From: Anaerolineae bacterium
GTDB lineage: Bacteria; Chloroflexota; Anaerolineae; B4-G1
DNA: 11,273 bases
Assembly (NCBI GenBank): GCA_030612185.1
Contig: JAUWOI010000093.1
Span: 1 to 11,273 of the forward strand
Reading direction: 5' to 3'
The notes under the pieces were generated by a model. The model was given only the letters and a program-made list of their open reading frames with translations. It searched no databases and was not told where the DNA came from. Both the position numbers and the translations under genes were made by a program. Within the stretch, counting starts at the first letter, position 1. Every line of letters begins with the position of its first letter. Shown here piece after piece: positions 1 through 6,103 of this stretch.

Positions 1-1
1 C

Positions 2-955
2 GTCCCGTACCTAAATGGCCTGATGGAGGCCCTGAACAAAGCCAAGGACGTGGTTGTCATCGGTGGGGGCTTCATCGGGTTGGAGATGGCCGATGAGTGC
101 AAGAAACAAGACCTGAACGTCACTGTGGTCGAGATGCTTCCTCACTGCCTCTTCCTGGTCTTCGATGAGCACGTCTGCGTGCGTATGGAGGAGGTACTCG
201 CCGAACGCGGCATCAAGGTGATAACGAACAACAAAGCACAGGCCATCCTGGGGGACGGGAAGGCCGAACGTGTGTTGCTCGACAGCGGCGAGGAAGTGAA
301 GGCGGACGTAGTGATCTTCGGGATTGGGGTGCGGCCCAATACGAAACTGGCCCAAGATGCCGGGCTGAGGATCGGGGAGCGGCGGAGCGTCTGGGTGGAT
401 CGCTACATGCGAACCAGCGACGATAGCATCTTCGCCGTGGGGGACTGCGCGGAAAAGACAGACTTCATCACCAACAGGCCGTCCGCTCTGCGTCTGGCCT
501 CCATTGCCACAACTGAAGCACGCATCGCGGGTGCCAACTTCGGTGAGTTGAGGCGCGAGAACGTGGGGGCTATCGGCGTGTTCTCCACTAAAGTCGGCAA
601 CCTGTCGTTGGGAATGGCCGGGATGCGCGCCAAGACAGCCCGCGACGCAGGCCTCGACGTCGTCGTGGGTACGGCGGAGACCGTCAACAGGCACCCCGGC
701 GGCATGCCCGGCGCGGCCAAGATGCGGGTGGACCTGGTCTTTCATAAGTGGTCGTGCAGGCTCATCGGCGGCCAGGTCTCCGGCGGCGACAGCGTGGGCG
801 AGTTCGTGAACGTCATCGCGGCTGCCATCGCAGCCGGAGCAACGGCCGACGAAATCGCAACTTTCCAGGTAGGCACGCACCCTGCACTCACCGCCTCTCC
901 CATCGCTTACCCGCTGGTGAATGCCGCTGAACTGGCGCTGAAGCAGATGCGTTAG
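2..955 (+). CDS. NADH oxidase / CoA-disulfide reductase family flavoprotein, C-terminal part (5' truncated by window)
   Basis: The frame is open from base 2, so the gene begins left of the window; 317 residues are visible. Seen: an NAD(P)H-binding Rossmann motif GGGFIG at visible residues 21-26, followed by an acidic residue at the end of the next strand (VVE). A second FAD-binding motif (FAVGD) lies at about 144-148, followed by a C-terminal dimerisation domain that ends at TAG 953-955. This order is that of the class III pyridine nucleotide-disulfide oxidoreductases (NADH oxidase, CoA-disulfide reductase, NADH peroxidase). The N-terminal FAD domain with the redox cysteine is outside the window, so the exact reaction cannot be assigned. 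It is a soluble enzyme by family. It is separated from the hyp genes by 215 bp containing a likely terminator, so it is probably not in their operon. Confidence 0.85.
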   Translation, partial: VPYLNGLMEALNKAKDVVVIGGGFIGLEMADECKKQDLNVTVVEMLPHCLFLVFDEHVCVRMEEVLAERGIKVITNNKAQAILGDGKAERVLLDSGEEVKADVVIFGIGVRPNTKLAQDAGLRIGERRSVWVDRYMRTSDDSIFAVGDCAEKTDFITNRPSALRLASIATTEARIAGANFGELRRENVGAIGVFSTKVGNLSLGMAGMRAKTARDAGLDVVVGTAETVNRHPGGMPGAAKMRVDLVFHKWSCRLIGGQVSGGDSVGEFVNVIAAAIAAGATADEIATFQVGTHPALTASPIAYPLVNAAELALKQMR

Positions 956-1058
956 CAAACGTTGCGTCTCAGCGCTACGCGGCGCGCTGGCCTATCATCA
1001 CATCACCGATGAGGATAGAAACACGATAAGGCGGCTGACGCAGTTCGTCGAGTGGCTG

Positions 1059-1138
1059 GTAGATTGGTAGGTTGGTAGCTGGTAGATTGGTCGAGGAGAC
1101 CAATCTGCCAAATTACCAATTTACCAATCTACATTTTT
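1059..1138 (+). terminator. Long imperfect palindrome of 8-bp words followed by a T run
   Basis: The left arm 1059-1092 and right arm 1098-1132 are near reverse complements (about 34 bp, with a few mismatches and one bulge) around a 5-base loop (gagga). The right arm is followed by five T at 1134-1138. The left arm is built of repeats of the word TGGTAGAT and variants, and the right arm of ACCAATCT and variants. It lies about 100 bp after the stop of the flavoprotein gene and 33 bp before the next gene, so it could act as an intrinsic terminator. It may equally be a repeat element of the same kind as those inside the hyp genes. The rest of 956-1170 shows no gene. Confidence 0.55.
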
Positions 1139-1170
1139 GAGAGGACGTTTCTTCAGGCAGAAGGAGGGCT

Positions 1171-1368
1171 TTGAAGACACTGGTGCTTGGTCTGGGCAAC
1201 CCAATCCTGACCGATGATGGGGCGGGCATCTACGTCATGCGGGAGATGGCGACGCACTGTCAGTGGGATGACGTGACCTTCGGTGAAAGTTGTACATCCG
1301 TGGTTACGGCAGTCATCCCTCGCGCCGTAGAAGCGGTACTGGCCAAGTTGGAGACGGGAGAGCAGTAG
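1171..1368 (+). pseudogene. Hydrogenase maturation protease, internally deleted remnant (HycI/HoxW-like)
   Basis: A 65-residue reading frame starts at TTG 1171, preceded by AAGGAGG at 1161-1167 (spacing only 3). Residues 1-20 are the classic start of the [NiFe]-hydrogenase large-subunit endopeptidase family, with LGLGNPILTDDGAG and the first metal-binding acidic residue (D16, equivalent to E16 of E. coli HybD). Residues 37-60 (FGESCT then IPRAVEAVL) resemble the extreme C-terminus of the same family. The family is usually about 150-170 residues, so roughly 90-100 residues from the middle are missing, including the second Asp and the His that bind the nickel-sensing metal. The product should not be an active protease. 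The fusion is in frame and the gene still overlaps hypA by one base (TAGTG). It could be a decayed gene, a retained short peptide that couples translation to hypA, or an assembly deletion. Confidence 0.7.
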
Positions 1369-1709
1369 TGCACGAACTGGCCGTCACCCAGAGTATGCTC
1401 AATATGGCCTTGGAGTATGCCGAGCGGGCGAGCGCTCAGCGCATCACGTGCATCAACCTGGTCATCGGCGAGTTGTCGGGCATCATGGACGAGAGCATAC
1501 AATTCTACTTCGATTTCGTCAGCAAGGACACACTGGCTGAGGGAGCGCAACTGGTGTTCGAGCGCATGCCGGCCCGCTTCCGCTGCCGCGCCTGCGGCCA
1601 CGAATTCGCGCTGCAGGATGGCAACTGGGCCTGTCCCGCCTGTCAGGAATGGGGCGGCGAGATCATCGCCGGGCGGGAGTTTTATATGGATAGCATCGAA
1701 GTGGAGTGA
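1368..1709 (+). CDS. hypA: HypA, hydrogenase nickel incorporation protein
   Basis: A nickel metallochaperone that works with HypB to deliver Ni to the [NiFe]-hydrogenase large subunit in the cytoplasm. The start is GTG 1368, which gives the family N-terminus (M/V)-H-E-L with the Ni-binding His2, a GGGAG ribosome site at 1356-1360, and the usual length of 113 residues; an upstream in-frame start at 1290 would add non-family sequence. The zinc site is complete: C73-x2-C76 (CRAC) and C89-x2-C92 (CPAC). The acidic E3 and the helix LAVTQSML match the family. It overlaps the stop of the protease remnant by one base and is 18 bp upstream of hypB, which makes co-transcription likely. Confidence 0.95.
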   Translation: MHELAVTQSMLNMALEYAERASAQRITCINLVIGELSGIMDESIQFYFDFVSKDTLAEGAQLVFERMPARFRCRACGHEFALQDGNWACPACQEWGGEIIAGREFYMDSIEVE

Positions 1710-1727
1710 GGGGGCAGGAGGCACATT

Positions 1728-2378
1728 TTGAAAGTCGAAATTGTCAAAAATATCCTAAGCGCCAACGAGCAGATCGCGCATGAAAACCGGCGGCTGTTTG
1801 ACGAGAAAGGCATCTTCGTGCTTAACATCATGGCCGCGCCGGGCGCGGGGAAGACGAGTCTCATTGAGCGCACCATCGAAGCGCTGCGAGACCGGCTGCG
1901 CATCGGCATGATTGACGGCGACGTCGCCTCAACCATTGACGCCGACCGCATCGCCCGCCTGGGCATCCCGGCGGTGCAGATCAATACCGGCGGGGCTTGT
2001 CACCTGGACGCCAACATGGTGCGCGTCGCCTTGCCCAGGCTGCCGCTGGACGAGACCGACCTGCTGCTCATTGAGAACGTCGGCAATCTCATCTGCCCCA
2101 CCGGCTTTGCCCTGGGAGAACATCTCAAAGTCATGATCGCCAGCACACCCGAAGGGGACGACAAGCCATACAAATATCCGGGTATGTTCAGCGCGGTGGA
2201 CGTGTTGGTGCTTAACAAGATGGATCTGTTGCCCCTTTTGGAATTCGACATGGACTACTTCCGTCGTGGCGTCAAGGCGTTGAATCCCGACGTCGCCTTC
2301 TTCCCCGTGTCCTGCAAAACGGGGGAGGGGGTGCCGGAGTGGGCGGAGCGGATAGTTGAGAGGTGTCAGGCGGGTTGA
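1728..2378 (+). CDS. hypB: HypB, hydrogenase nickel incorporation GTPase
   Basis: A SIMIBI-class GTPase that supplies nickel, together with HypA, to the hydrogenase large subunit. It has 216 residues from TTG 1728, with AGGAGG just upstream (about 1716-1721). Visible motifs: the P-loop APGAGKTS at 37-44, DGDVAS at 64-69, the nucleotide-dependent metal site Cys91-His92 in GGACHLDAN, ENVGNLICP at 116-124 (Cys123), and the G4 motif NKMD at 163-166. It lacks the N-terminal CxxCGC nickel site and the His-rich storage stretch of some HypB proteins, which is a normal short form. Its TGA (2376-2378) shares one base with the hypF ATG, implying translational coupling. Confidence 0.96.
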   Translation: MKVEIVKNILSANEQIAHENRRLFDEKGIFVLNIMAAPGAGKTSLIERTIEALRDRLRIGMIDGDVASTIDADRIARLGIPAVQINTGGACHLDANMVRVALPRLPLDETDLLLIENVGNLICPTGFALGEHLKVMIASTPEGDDKPYKYPGMFSAVDVLVLNKMDLLPLLEFDMDYFRRGVKALNPDVAFFPVSCKTGEGVPEWAERIVERCQAG

Positions 2379-4816
2379 TGCGGAAGGCGATCAGCGTGCG
2401 CGGCGTAGTGCAGGGGGTCGGCTTCCGGCCCTTCATCTACCGTTTGGCGCACGAACATGGACTGACCGGCTGGGTACTCAACCACTCCGGCGGGGTGGAG
2501 ATCGAGGTCGAGGGCCCAGCAGCCGCGCTGGCGACGTTCGTGCGCGACCTGGAAGAGAAAACCCCGCCGCTGGCGCGTATCGAAGGCATTGAAGTTGCTG
2601 ATGTCCCGCCGACCGGCTACACAACCTTCGAGATCCGCCACAGCGTGGCCCAGGAGGGGCGCTATCAACTCATCTCCCCCGACATTGCCACCTGCCCCGA
2701 TTGCCTGCAGGAGTTACTGGATCCGGCTGATCGTCGCTATCGTTACCCTTTCACCAACTGCACCAACTGTGGCCCGCGCTTTACCATCATCGCCGATATC
2801 CCCTACGACCGCCCACTGACCACCATGCGGGACTTTGTCATGTGTCCGCAGTGCCAGGCAGAGTACGACGACCCGCTCGACCGGCGATTTCACGCCCAGC
2901 CCAACGCCTGCCCGGTCTGCGGCCCGCAGGTCTGGCTGGTGTCAAATTCCGAGTCTCAGATTTCAGATTCTAACCTTCGCAATTCGCAATTCGCAATTCG
3001 CAATTCGCATGATGTCGTCGCCCACGCTGCACGCCTGTTGCAAGCGGGGGCCAATCTCGCTATCAAGGGACTGGGCGGCTTCCACCTGGCCTGCGACGCT
3101 ACTAACGAAGCGGCCGTGCGCACACTGCGAGAGCGCAAAGGCCGCCCGGCCAAGCCGCTGGCAGTGATGATGGCCACGCTAGAGGAGATCAGGCAGCACT
3201 GCTGGATTTCGGAGGAAGAGGAACGGCTGCTGACCTCGCCACAATGCCCCATCGTGCTCCTACCGTGGAAGCCCGATTCGAGCGTCTCTCGCTTGGTGGC
3301 TCCGCGCAACAACTACCTGGGGGTTATGCTCCCCTACACACCGCTGCACCACGTACTGCTGCGAGACGTGGGCCGGCCATTGGTGATGACCAGCGGGAAC
3401 CTATCTGAGGAGCCCATCGCTCGCGACAACGACGAGGCGCTGCGCCGCCTGGCCCACCTGGCCGATTATTTCTTGTTGCACGACCGCGACATTTACGCTC
3501 GCTACGACGACAGCGTGTGGTTCGTCCCACGCGTTTCACGTTTCACGTCTCAATTGGGGGGAGAAACCAGGGTTTTTCCGAAAAACCTGGTTTCTTTGCC
3601 CCAGCCGATCCGTCGCTCGCGGGGTTACGCCCCCTTTCCCGTGAAACTGCCGTTCAAGGTCGGGCAGATCCTGGCCTGCGGGGCGGAACTCAAGAATACT
3701 TTCTGCGTCACCAGGGACGAATACGCTTTCCTCAGCCAACACATCGGCGACATGGAGAACCTGGAGACGCTGACCCATTTCGAGACCACCATCGAACTCT
3801 ACAAACGGCTGTTCCGCATTGAGCCGGAGACTATCGCCTACGACATGCACCCGGAGTACCTCTCCACCAAATACGCACAATCTCAAATCTCCATTCTCCA
3901 ATCTCCAATCTCCATCCAACACCACCACGCCCACATCGCCAGTTGCCTGGCCGACAACAACTGGTCGCCCGACGACGGCCCGGTCATCGGCGTAGCCTGG
4001 GATGGTACGGGCTACGGCAGCGACGGGCACATCTGGGGTGGTGAGTTCCTGGTGGCCGACTACCGTGGCTTCCGGCGGGCGGCCCATCTGGAATATCTGC
4101 CGATTCCCGGAGGCGAAGCGGCTATCCGCAATCCCTACCGCCTGGCCACCGGCTACCTCTATGCGCTCACCGGCGCCCCCCCCTCAATCCCCCCCCACTT
4201 TGGGGGGGAAGGACTCCCCTCCCCCAGGGTTGGGGGCTGCGCCGGGGGTGGGGGCTGCGCAGGGGAGGAAGAATTGCGCATTATTCAACAGCAGATTGAC
4301 CAGGGGATCAACTGCCCGCAGACGTCGGCCGGTGGCCGGTTGTTCGACGCGGTGTCGGCGCTATTGGGGATACGGGAGCGCATCACCTACGAGGCACAGG
4401 CGGCTATAGAGTTGGAGATGACAGCCCAAATCCCAAATCCCAAATCCCAAATCCCAAATGATTATCCGTTCGGCGTGGAGGAAGGCGAGGATGGGATGGT
4501 GATCCGTCTGCGCCCCCTATTCGAGGCGCTGCTTGCCGACCGGCGAGGCGGGGTGGTTGTCGGGAAGATGGCTTATCGCTTCCACGTCACTGTGGCGGAG
4601 ATAATGCGGACAGTGTGTGAGCGGATCGCCCAGGAGACGGGGCTACGGACGGTGGCGCTGAGCGGCGGTTGCTTCCAGAACCGGCTGCTTCTTGCACTGG
4701 TCGTGCCGCGATTGCAGGGGGTGGGCCTGCGCGTCCTTTTACACCGGCAGGTGCCGTGCAACGACGGCGGCATCTCGCTGGGGCAGGCAGTGATCGCGCA
4801 TTTCGCCGCCGATTGA
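2378..4816 (+). CDS. hypF: HypF, carbamoyltransferase, enlarged by in-frame repeat arrays
   Basis: Converts carbamoyl phosphate and ATP to carbamoyl-adenylate and transfers the carbamoyl group to the C-terminal Cys of HypE, the source of the hydrogenase cyanide ligands. The start is ATG 2378 (MRKAISVRG); a GTG at 2363 would add five non-family residues. It has 812 residues, against a usual length of about 750-770. Domains: acylphosphatase (VRGVVQGVGFRPF at 7-19, with catalytic R17 and N35); four CxxC pairs at 106/109, 128/131, 156/159 and 178/181 with the canonical 18-24-18 spacing; YrdC-like domain about 212-400; Kae1-like domain from about 428, with HHHAH at 515-519 and SGGCFQN near 760. 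The frame is unbroken and all catalytic motifs are kept. The extra length sits in linkers and loops at about residues 189-211, 384-409, 598-632 and 683-694, all coded by repeats, and one loop before HHHAH is also repeat-coded. Confidence 0.95.
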   Translation: MRKAISVRGVVQGVGFRPFIYRLAHEHGLTGWVLNHSGGVEIEVEGPAAALATFVRDLEEKTPPLARIEGIEVADVPPTGYTTFEIRHSVAQEGRYQLISPDIATCPDCLQELLDPADRRYRYPFTNCTNCGPRFTIIADIPYDRPLTTMRDFVMCPQCQAEYDDPLDRRFHAQPNACPVCGPQVWLVSNSESQISDSNLRNSQFAIRNSHDVVAHAARLLQAGANLAIKGLGGFHLACDATNEAAVRTLRERKGRPAKPLAVMMATLEEIRQHCWISEEEERLLTSPQCPIVLLPWKPDSSVSRLVAPRNNYLGVMLPYTPLHHVLLRDVGRPLVMTSGNLSEEPIARDNDEALRRLAHLADYFLLHDRDIYARYDDSVWFVPRVSRFTSQLGGETRVFPKNLVSLPQPIRRSRGYAPFPVKLPFKVGQILACGAELKNTFCVTRDEYAFLSQHIGDMENLETLTHFETTIELYKRLFRIEPETIAYDMHPEYLSTKYAQSQISILQSPISIQHHHAHIASCLADNNWSPDDGPVIGVAWDGTGYGSDGHIWGGEFLVADYRGFRRAAHLEYLPIPGGEAAIRNPYRLATGYLYALTGAPPSIPPHFGGEGLPSPRVGGCAGGGGCAGEEELRIIQQQIDQGINCPQTSAGGRLFDAVSALLGIRERITYEAQAAIELEMTAQIPNPKSQIPNDYPFGVEEGEDGMVIRLRPLFEALLADRRGGVVVGKMAYRFHVTVAEIMRTVCERIAQETGLRTVALSGGCFQNRLLLALVVPRLQGVGLRVLLHRQVPCNDGGISLGQAVIAHFAAD
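2954..3009 (+). repeat. In-register 7-bp array inside hypF (linker between zinc fingers and YrdC domain)
   Basis: Eight consecutive heptamers in register: TCTCAGA, TTTCAGA, TTCTAAC, CTTCGCA, then ATTCGCA four times. The last four form a perfect tandem of the cyclic unit CGCAATT. Translated in the hypF frame, the array makes a Ser/Asn/Gln/Ile-rich stretch between the last zinc-finger pair and the YrdC-like domain. The same unit appears twice more at 6085-6098, just before hypD. Confidence 0.9.
3563..3594 (+). repeat. Palindromic element inside hypF (after YrdC-like domain)
   Basis: The inverted repeat GAAACCAGG(G)TTTTTC / GAAAAACCTGGTTTC has 15 paired bases per arm, a single bulged G and a 2-base gap. 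It is flanked upstream by a near-tandem of TTTCACG (about 3534-3547). It is translated in frame as part of a roughly 25-residue extension between the YrdC-like and Kae1-like domains. It is similar in look to small dispersed palindromes of Chloroflexota and cyanobacteria (recollection, not checked). Confidence 0.8.
3878..3912 (+). repeat. 7-bp array inside hypF (just before the HHHAH motif)
   Basis: Five heptamers in register: CAATCTC, AAATCTC, CATTCTC, CAATCTC, CAATCTC. They code a short Gln/Ser/Ile-rich loop ending directly before the IQHHHAHIAS metal-binding motif of the Kae1-like domain. Homologues usually have a loop of similar length here, so the array seems to have replaced the normal sequence rather than lengthened it. 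Confidence 0.85.
4175..4267 (+). repeat. G/C-run palindromes and an 18-bp tandem inside hypF
   Basis: Eight C at 4189-4196 and seven G at 4202-4208 form a hairpin around ACTTT. CTCCCCT (4214-4220) pairs with AGGGGAG (4261-4267). Within that second stem are two near-identical 18-bp copies (4231-4248 and 4249-4266) sharing TGGGGGCTGCGC. The block is translated in frame as a Pro/Gly-rich stretch with two Cys, in a Kae1-like domain region where the family has a short loop. Long homopolymer runs make this the part of the gene most prone to slippage or to sequencing error. Confidence 0.85.
4425..4459 (+). repeat. Five perfect CCCAAAT heptamers inside hypF
   Basis: CCCAAAT is repeated five times without error. 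Because 7 is not a multiple of 3, the array is read through all three phases and gives a 7-residue peptide period (QIPNPKS). It sits in the C-terminal Kae1-like domain before the LRPLFEALL segment and leaves the frame intact. Confidence 0.92.
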
Positions 4817-4841
4817 GGAAAAGCGGTTCTTCTGGTATACT
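4813..4841 (+). promoter_or_regulatory. Candidate internal sigma70-type promoter after hypF
   Basis: TTGAGG (4813-4818) and TATACT (4836-4841) are separated by exactly 17 bp, and the -35 box overlaps the hypF stop. It could drive the two unknown genes and hypCDE separately from hypABF. No transcript evidence is available; similarity to the consensus is the only support. Confidence 0.45.
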
Positions 4842-4887
4842 TGTATCCACAGAGGGGCACATCTTCTGGTTCAAACACCACGGCCGG

Positions 4888-5076
4888 ATGCGGGTCGGTT
4901 TTTACAACAGTAAGGCTCACATCCTGACGGTGGTCTCGCGGGATCAGTCGCGGATTCTGACGTGCATCACCGGCGTCTCGTATGGATACGTCAAGCGCAT
5001 CTACCAGGCAGAAGGCGCTGGCCGGATCGTGGACTGGCCTGGGTGCACCCTTGAGTGGGAAATACATACAATATGA
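4888..5076 (+). CDS. Small hypothetical protein, about 62 residues
   Basis: Not recognised. The ATG 4888 frame gives a 62-residue, mixed beta-looking, basic protein (MRVGFYNSKAHILTVVSRDQ...) with no signal peptide, membrane segment or Cys-cluster motif. Its TGA (5074-5076) overlaps the ATG of the next gene (5073) as ATGA, which supports real, coupled translation. There is no clear ribosome site before 4888. The frame stays open upstream, where the residues before the ATG (GHIFWFKHHGR) also look protein-like, so translation might begin at TTG 4813, overlapping the hypF stop. That start would conflict with the promoter proposed at 4813-4841. Its position between hypF and hypC suggests a link to hydrogenase maturation, but this is only context. 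Confidence 0.5.
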   Translation: MRVGFYNSKAHILTVVSRDQSRILTCITGVSYGYVKRIYQAEGAGRIVDWPGCTLEWEIHTI

Positions 5077-5801
5077 GTCAAGCAGAAATCTTGAAGAAAA
5101 TCAAAATGACCTTGTGGTTCTACGAAGAGTGTCTGAAAGACGGCATGGAGGACGTCAGTAGCCCTCTGGGCTTTCAACAGGAGCTAAAAGTCCTACTCCC
5201 CCAGTTGGGCCTGGAGTCTGTTGAGGCGGAACAACTTCAGCGGCGATTTGACGAGTTGAACCAACGTTGGCAGCAGATGATCACCACCCACCCCAGACAG
5301 TATCGTAACAGGCTGAAAAAAACACTGGCGGCTGAACTACGGGTCATCGAAGCCGACCTGAACTTTCTGTCTCGTCTCATTTACGAAGAGGCCCTCCGCC
5401 TGTGGGTGGCGGTGGAGGCGGCGGGGCACATCCTGGATGAGTTGGACCGGGTGGCCGGGATGGCCCGGCAGGCAGGGGAGCGGGCGCGTTACGAAACGCT
5501 CTGGCGGAGGCTGGAGGAGCGGCTGCTGGAACTGCCCGAAGATTCAGAAGTGCGCAAAACCCGGCCCGCGGCTTTGCCTCCACCACCCCCGCCACTGACC
5601 TTGCCCGATGTGCTGGCTGCCGTGCGGCGCTGGACACCGGCAGAACGGCACGTACTGAAGCAGGAACTGGAGCGAGAACATCTCTACGAAACAGTCGGTT
5701 CCGAAGCAGGCCGAAGGGCGACAGCGGAGGAAAGGGTGGATTACCCGCAGGAGGAAAATGAGGCGCACACGGAGGGTACGGATAAAATCTCATGTGTCTA
5801 G
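5073..5801 (+). CDS. Hypothetical helical protein within the hyp cluster
   Basis: Not recognised. It has 242 residues from ATG 5073 (ATGA overlap with the preceding small gene; an alternative GTG at 5055 would add six residues). Roughly residues 1-165 are rich in Leu, Glu, Arg and Gln and look alpha-helical, possibly coiled-coil. A run of six prolines follows at about 169-175, then a second short helical part (LPDVLAAVRRWTPAERHVLKQ) and a charged tail. There is no transmembrane segment, signal peptide or metal-binding cluster. Its last 10 bases overlap the start of hypC, so hypC translation is probably coupled to it. Conserved linkage would make it a candidate accessory or scaffold factor for maturation; from this sequence alone no function can be given. 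Confidence 0.75.
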   Translation: MSQAEILKKIKMTLWFYEECLKDGMEDVSSPLGFQQELKVLLPQLGLESVEAEQLQRRFDELNQRWQQMITTHPRQYRNRLKKTLAAELRVIEADLNFLSRLIYEEALRLWVAVEAAGHILDELDRVAGMARQAGERARYETLWRRLEERLLELPEDSEVRKTRPAALPPPPPPLTLPDVLAAVRRWTPAERHVLKQELEREHLYETVGSEAGRRATAEERVDYPQEENEAHTEGTDKISCV

Positions 5802-6031
5802 CCATACCGACGTTGATTAAATCTATCGAAGGAACCACCGCCCGCGCCGAGATCGGCGGGGTGGAGCGCACCGTCAGCCTGGCGCTCACGCCCGAGGCGC
5901 AGGTGGGCAACTACGTGCTGATACACACTGGCTTCGCCATCGGCGTGCTGGATGAGGAGGAGGCGCAGGAGACGTTGCGGCTCTTTGAGGAACTGGCCGA
6001 GTTCTATCCCGACGAGATGAATGACGAATGA
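5792..6031 (+). CDS. hypC: HypC, hydrogenase maturation chaperone
   Basis: A small chaperone that binds the iron being built into Fe(CN)2CO, shuttling between HypD and the hydrogenase large-subunit precursor. It has 79 residues with the essential N-terminal Cys2 (MCLAIP), a beta-barrel pattern, and the conserved VLIHTGFAI segment with His45. The ATG at 5792 lies inside the end of the upstream gene (10-base overlap); a GGAGGG at 5771-5776 is too distant to be strong. The C-terminal residues and the TGA stop (6029-6031) are coded by the first two units of a heptamer array, so the natural end of the gene has been replaced or extended by the repeat. The core fold is unaffected. Confidence 0.95.
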   Translation: MCLAIPTLIKSIEGTTARAEIGGVERTVSLALTPEAQVGNYVLIHTGFAIGVLDEEEAQETLRLFEELAEFYPDEMNDE

Positions 6032-6098
6032 CGAATAACGAATGGCGAATGGCGGATGGCGAATGACGGACTGGAGATGATGTCCGCAATTCGCAATT
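6019..6098 (+). repeat. 7-bp array forming the hypC end and the hypC-hypD junction
   Basis: Seven heptamers in register cover 6019-6067: GAATGAC twice, GAATAAC, GAATGGC twice, GGATGGC, GAATGAC. After a short unique segment come two CGCAATT units at 6085-6098, the same unit as inside hypF. The hypC stop TGA (6029-6031) lies in the second unit. The array fills almost all of the 72-bp space before the hypD start. Confidence 0.92.
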
Positions 6099-6103
6099 CT
6101 GAG

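Noticed and set aside
3563..3594. The hairpin at 3563 as a transcription terminator
   Set aside because: It lies in the middle of hypF and no T run follows the stem beyond TTTC; ending transcription there would make no sense for the operon.
2954..4459. Short tandem repeats in hypF as a CRISPR array
   Set aside because: Units are only 7 bp (18 bp in one block), contiguous with no unique spacers, and lie inside an intact reading frame.
2378..4816. hypF as a pseudogene because of the repeat insertions
   Set aside because: The frame is continuous and the acylphosphatase, zinc-finger, YrdC-like and Kae1-like motifs are all present in the correct order and spacing.
6056..6103. Upstream in-frame ATG (6056) as the hypD start
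   Set aside because: The added 16 residues are coded by repeats and do not fit the family; MKYIDEFRDP at 6104 matches the usual N-terminus.
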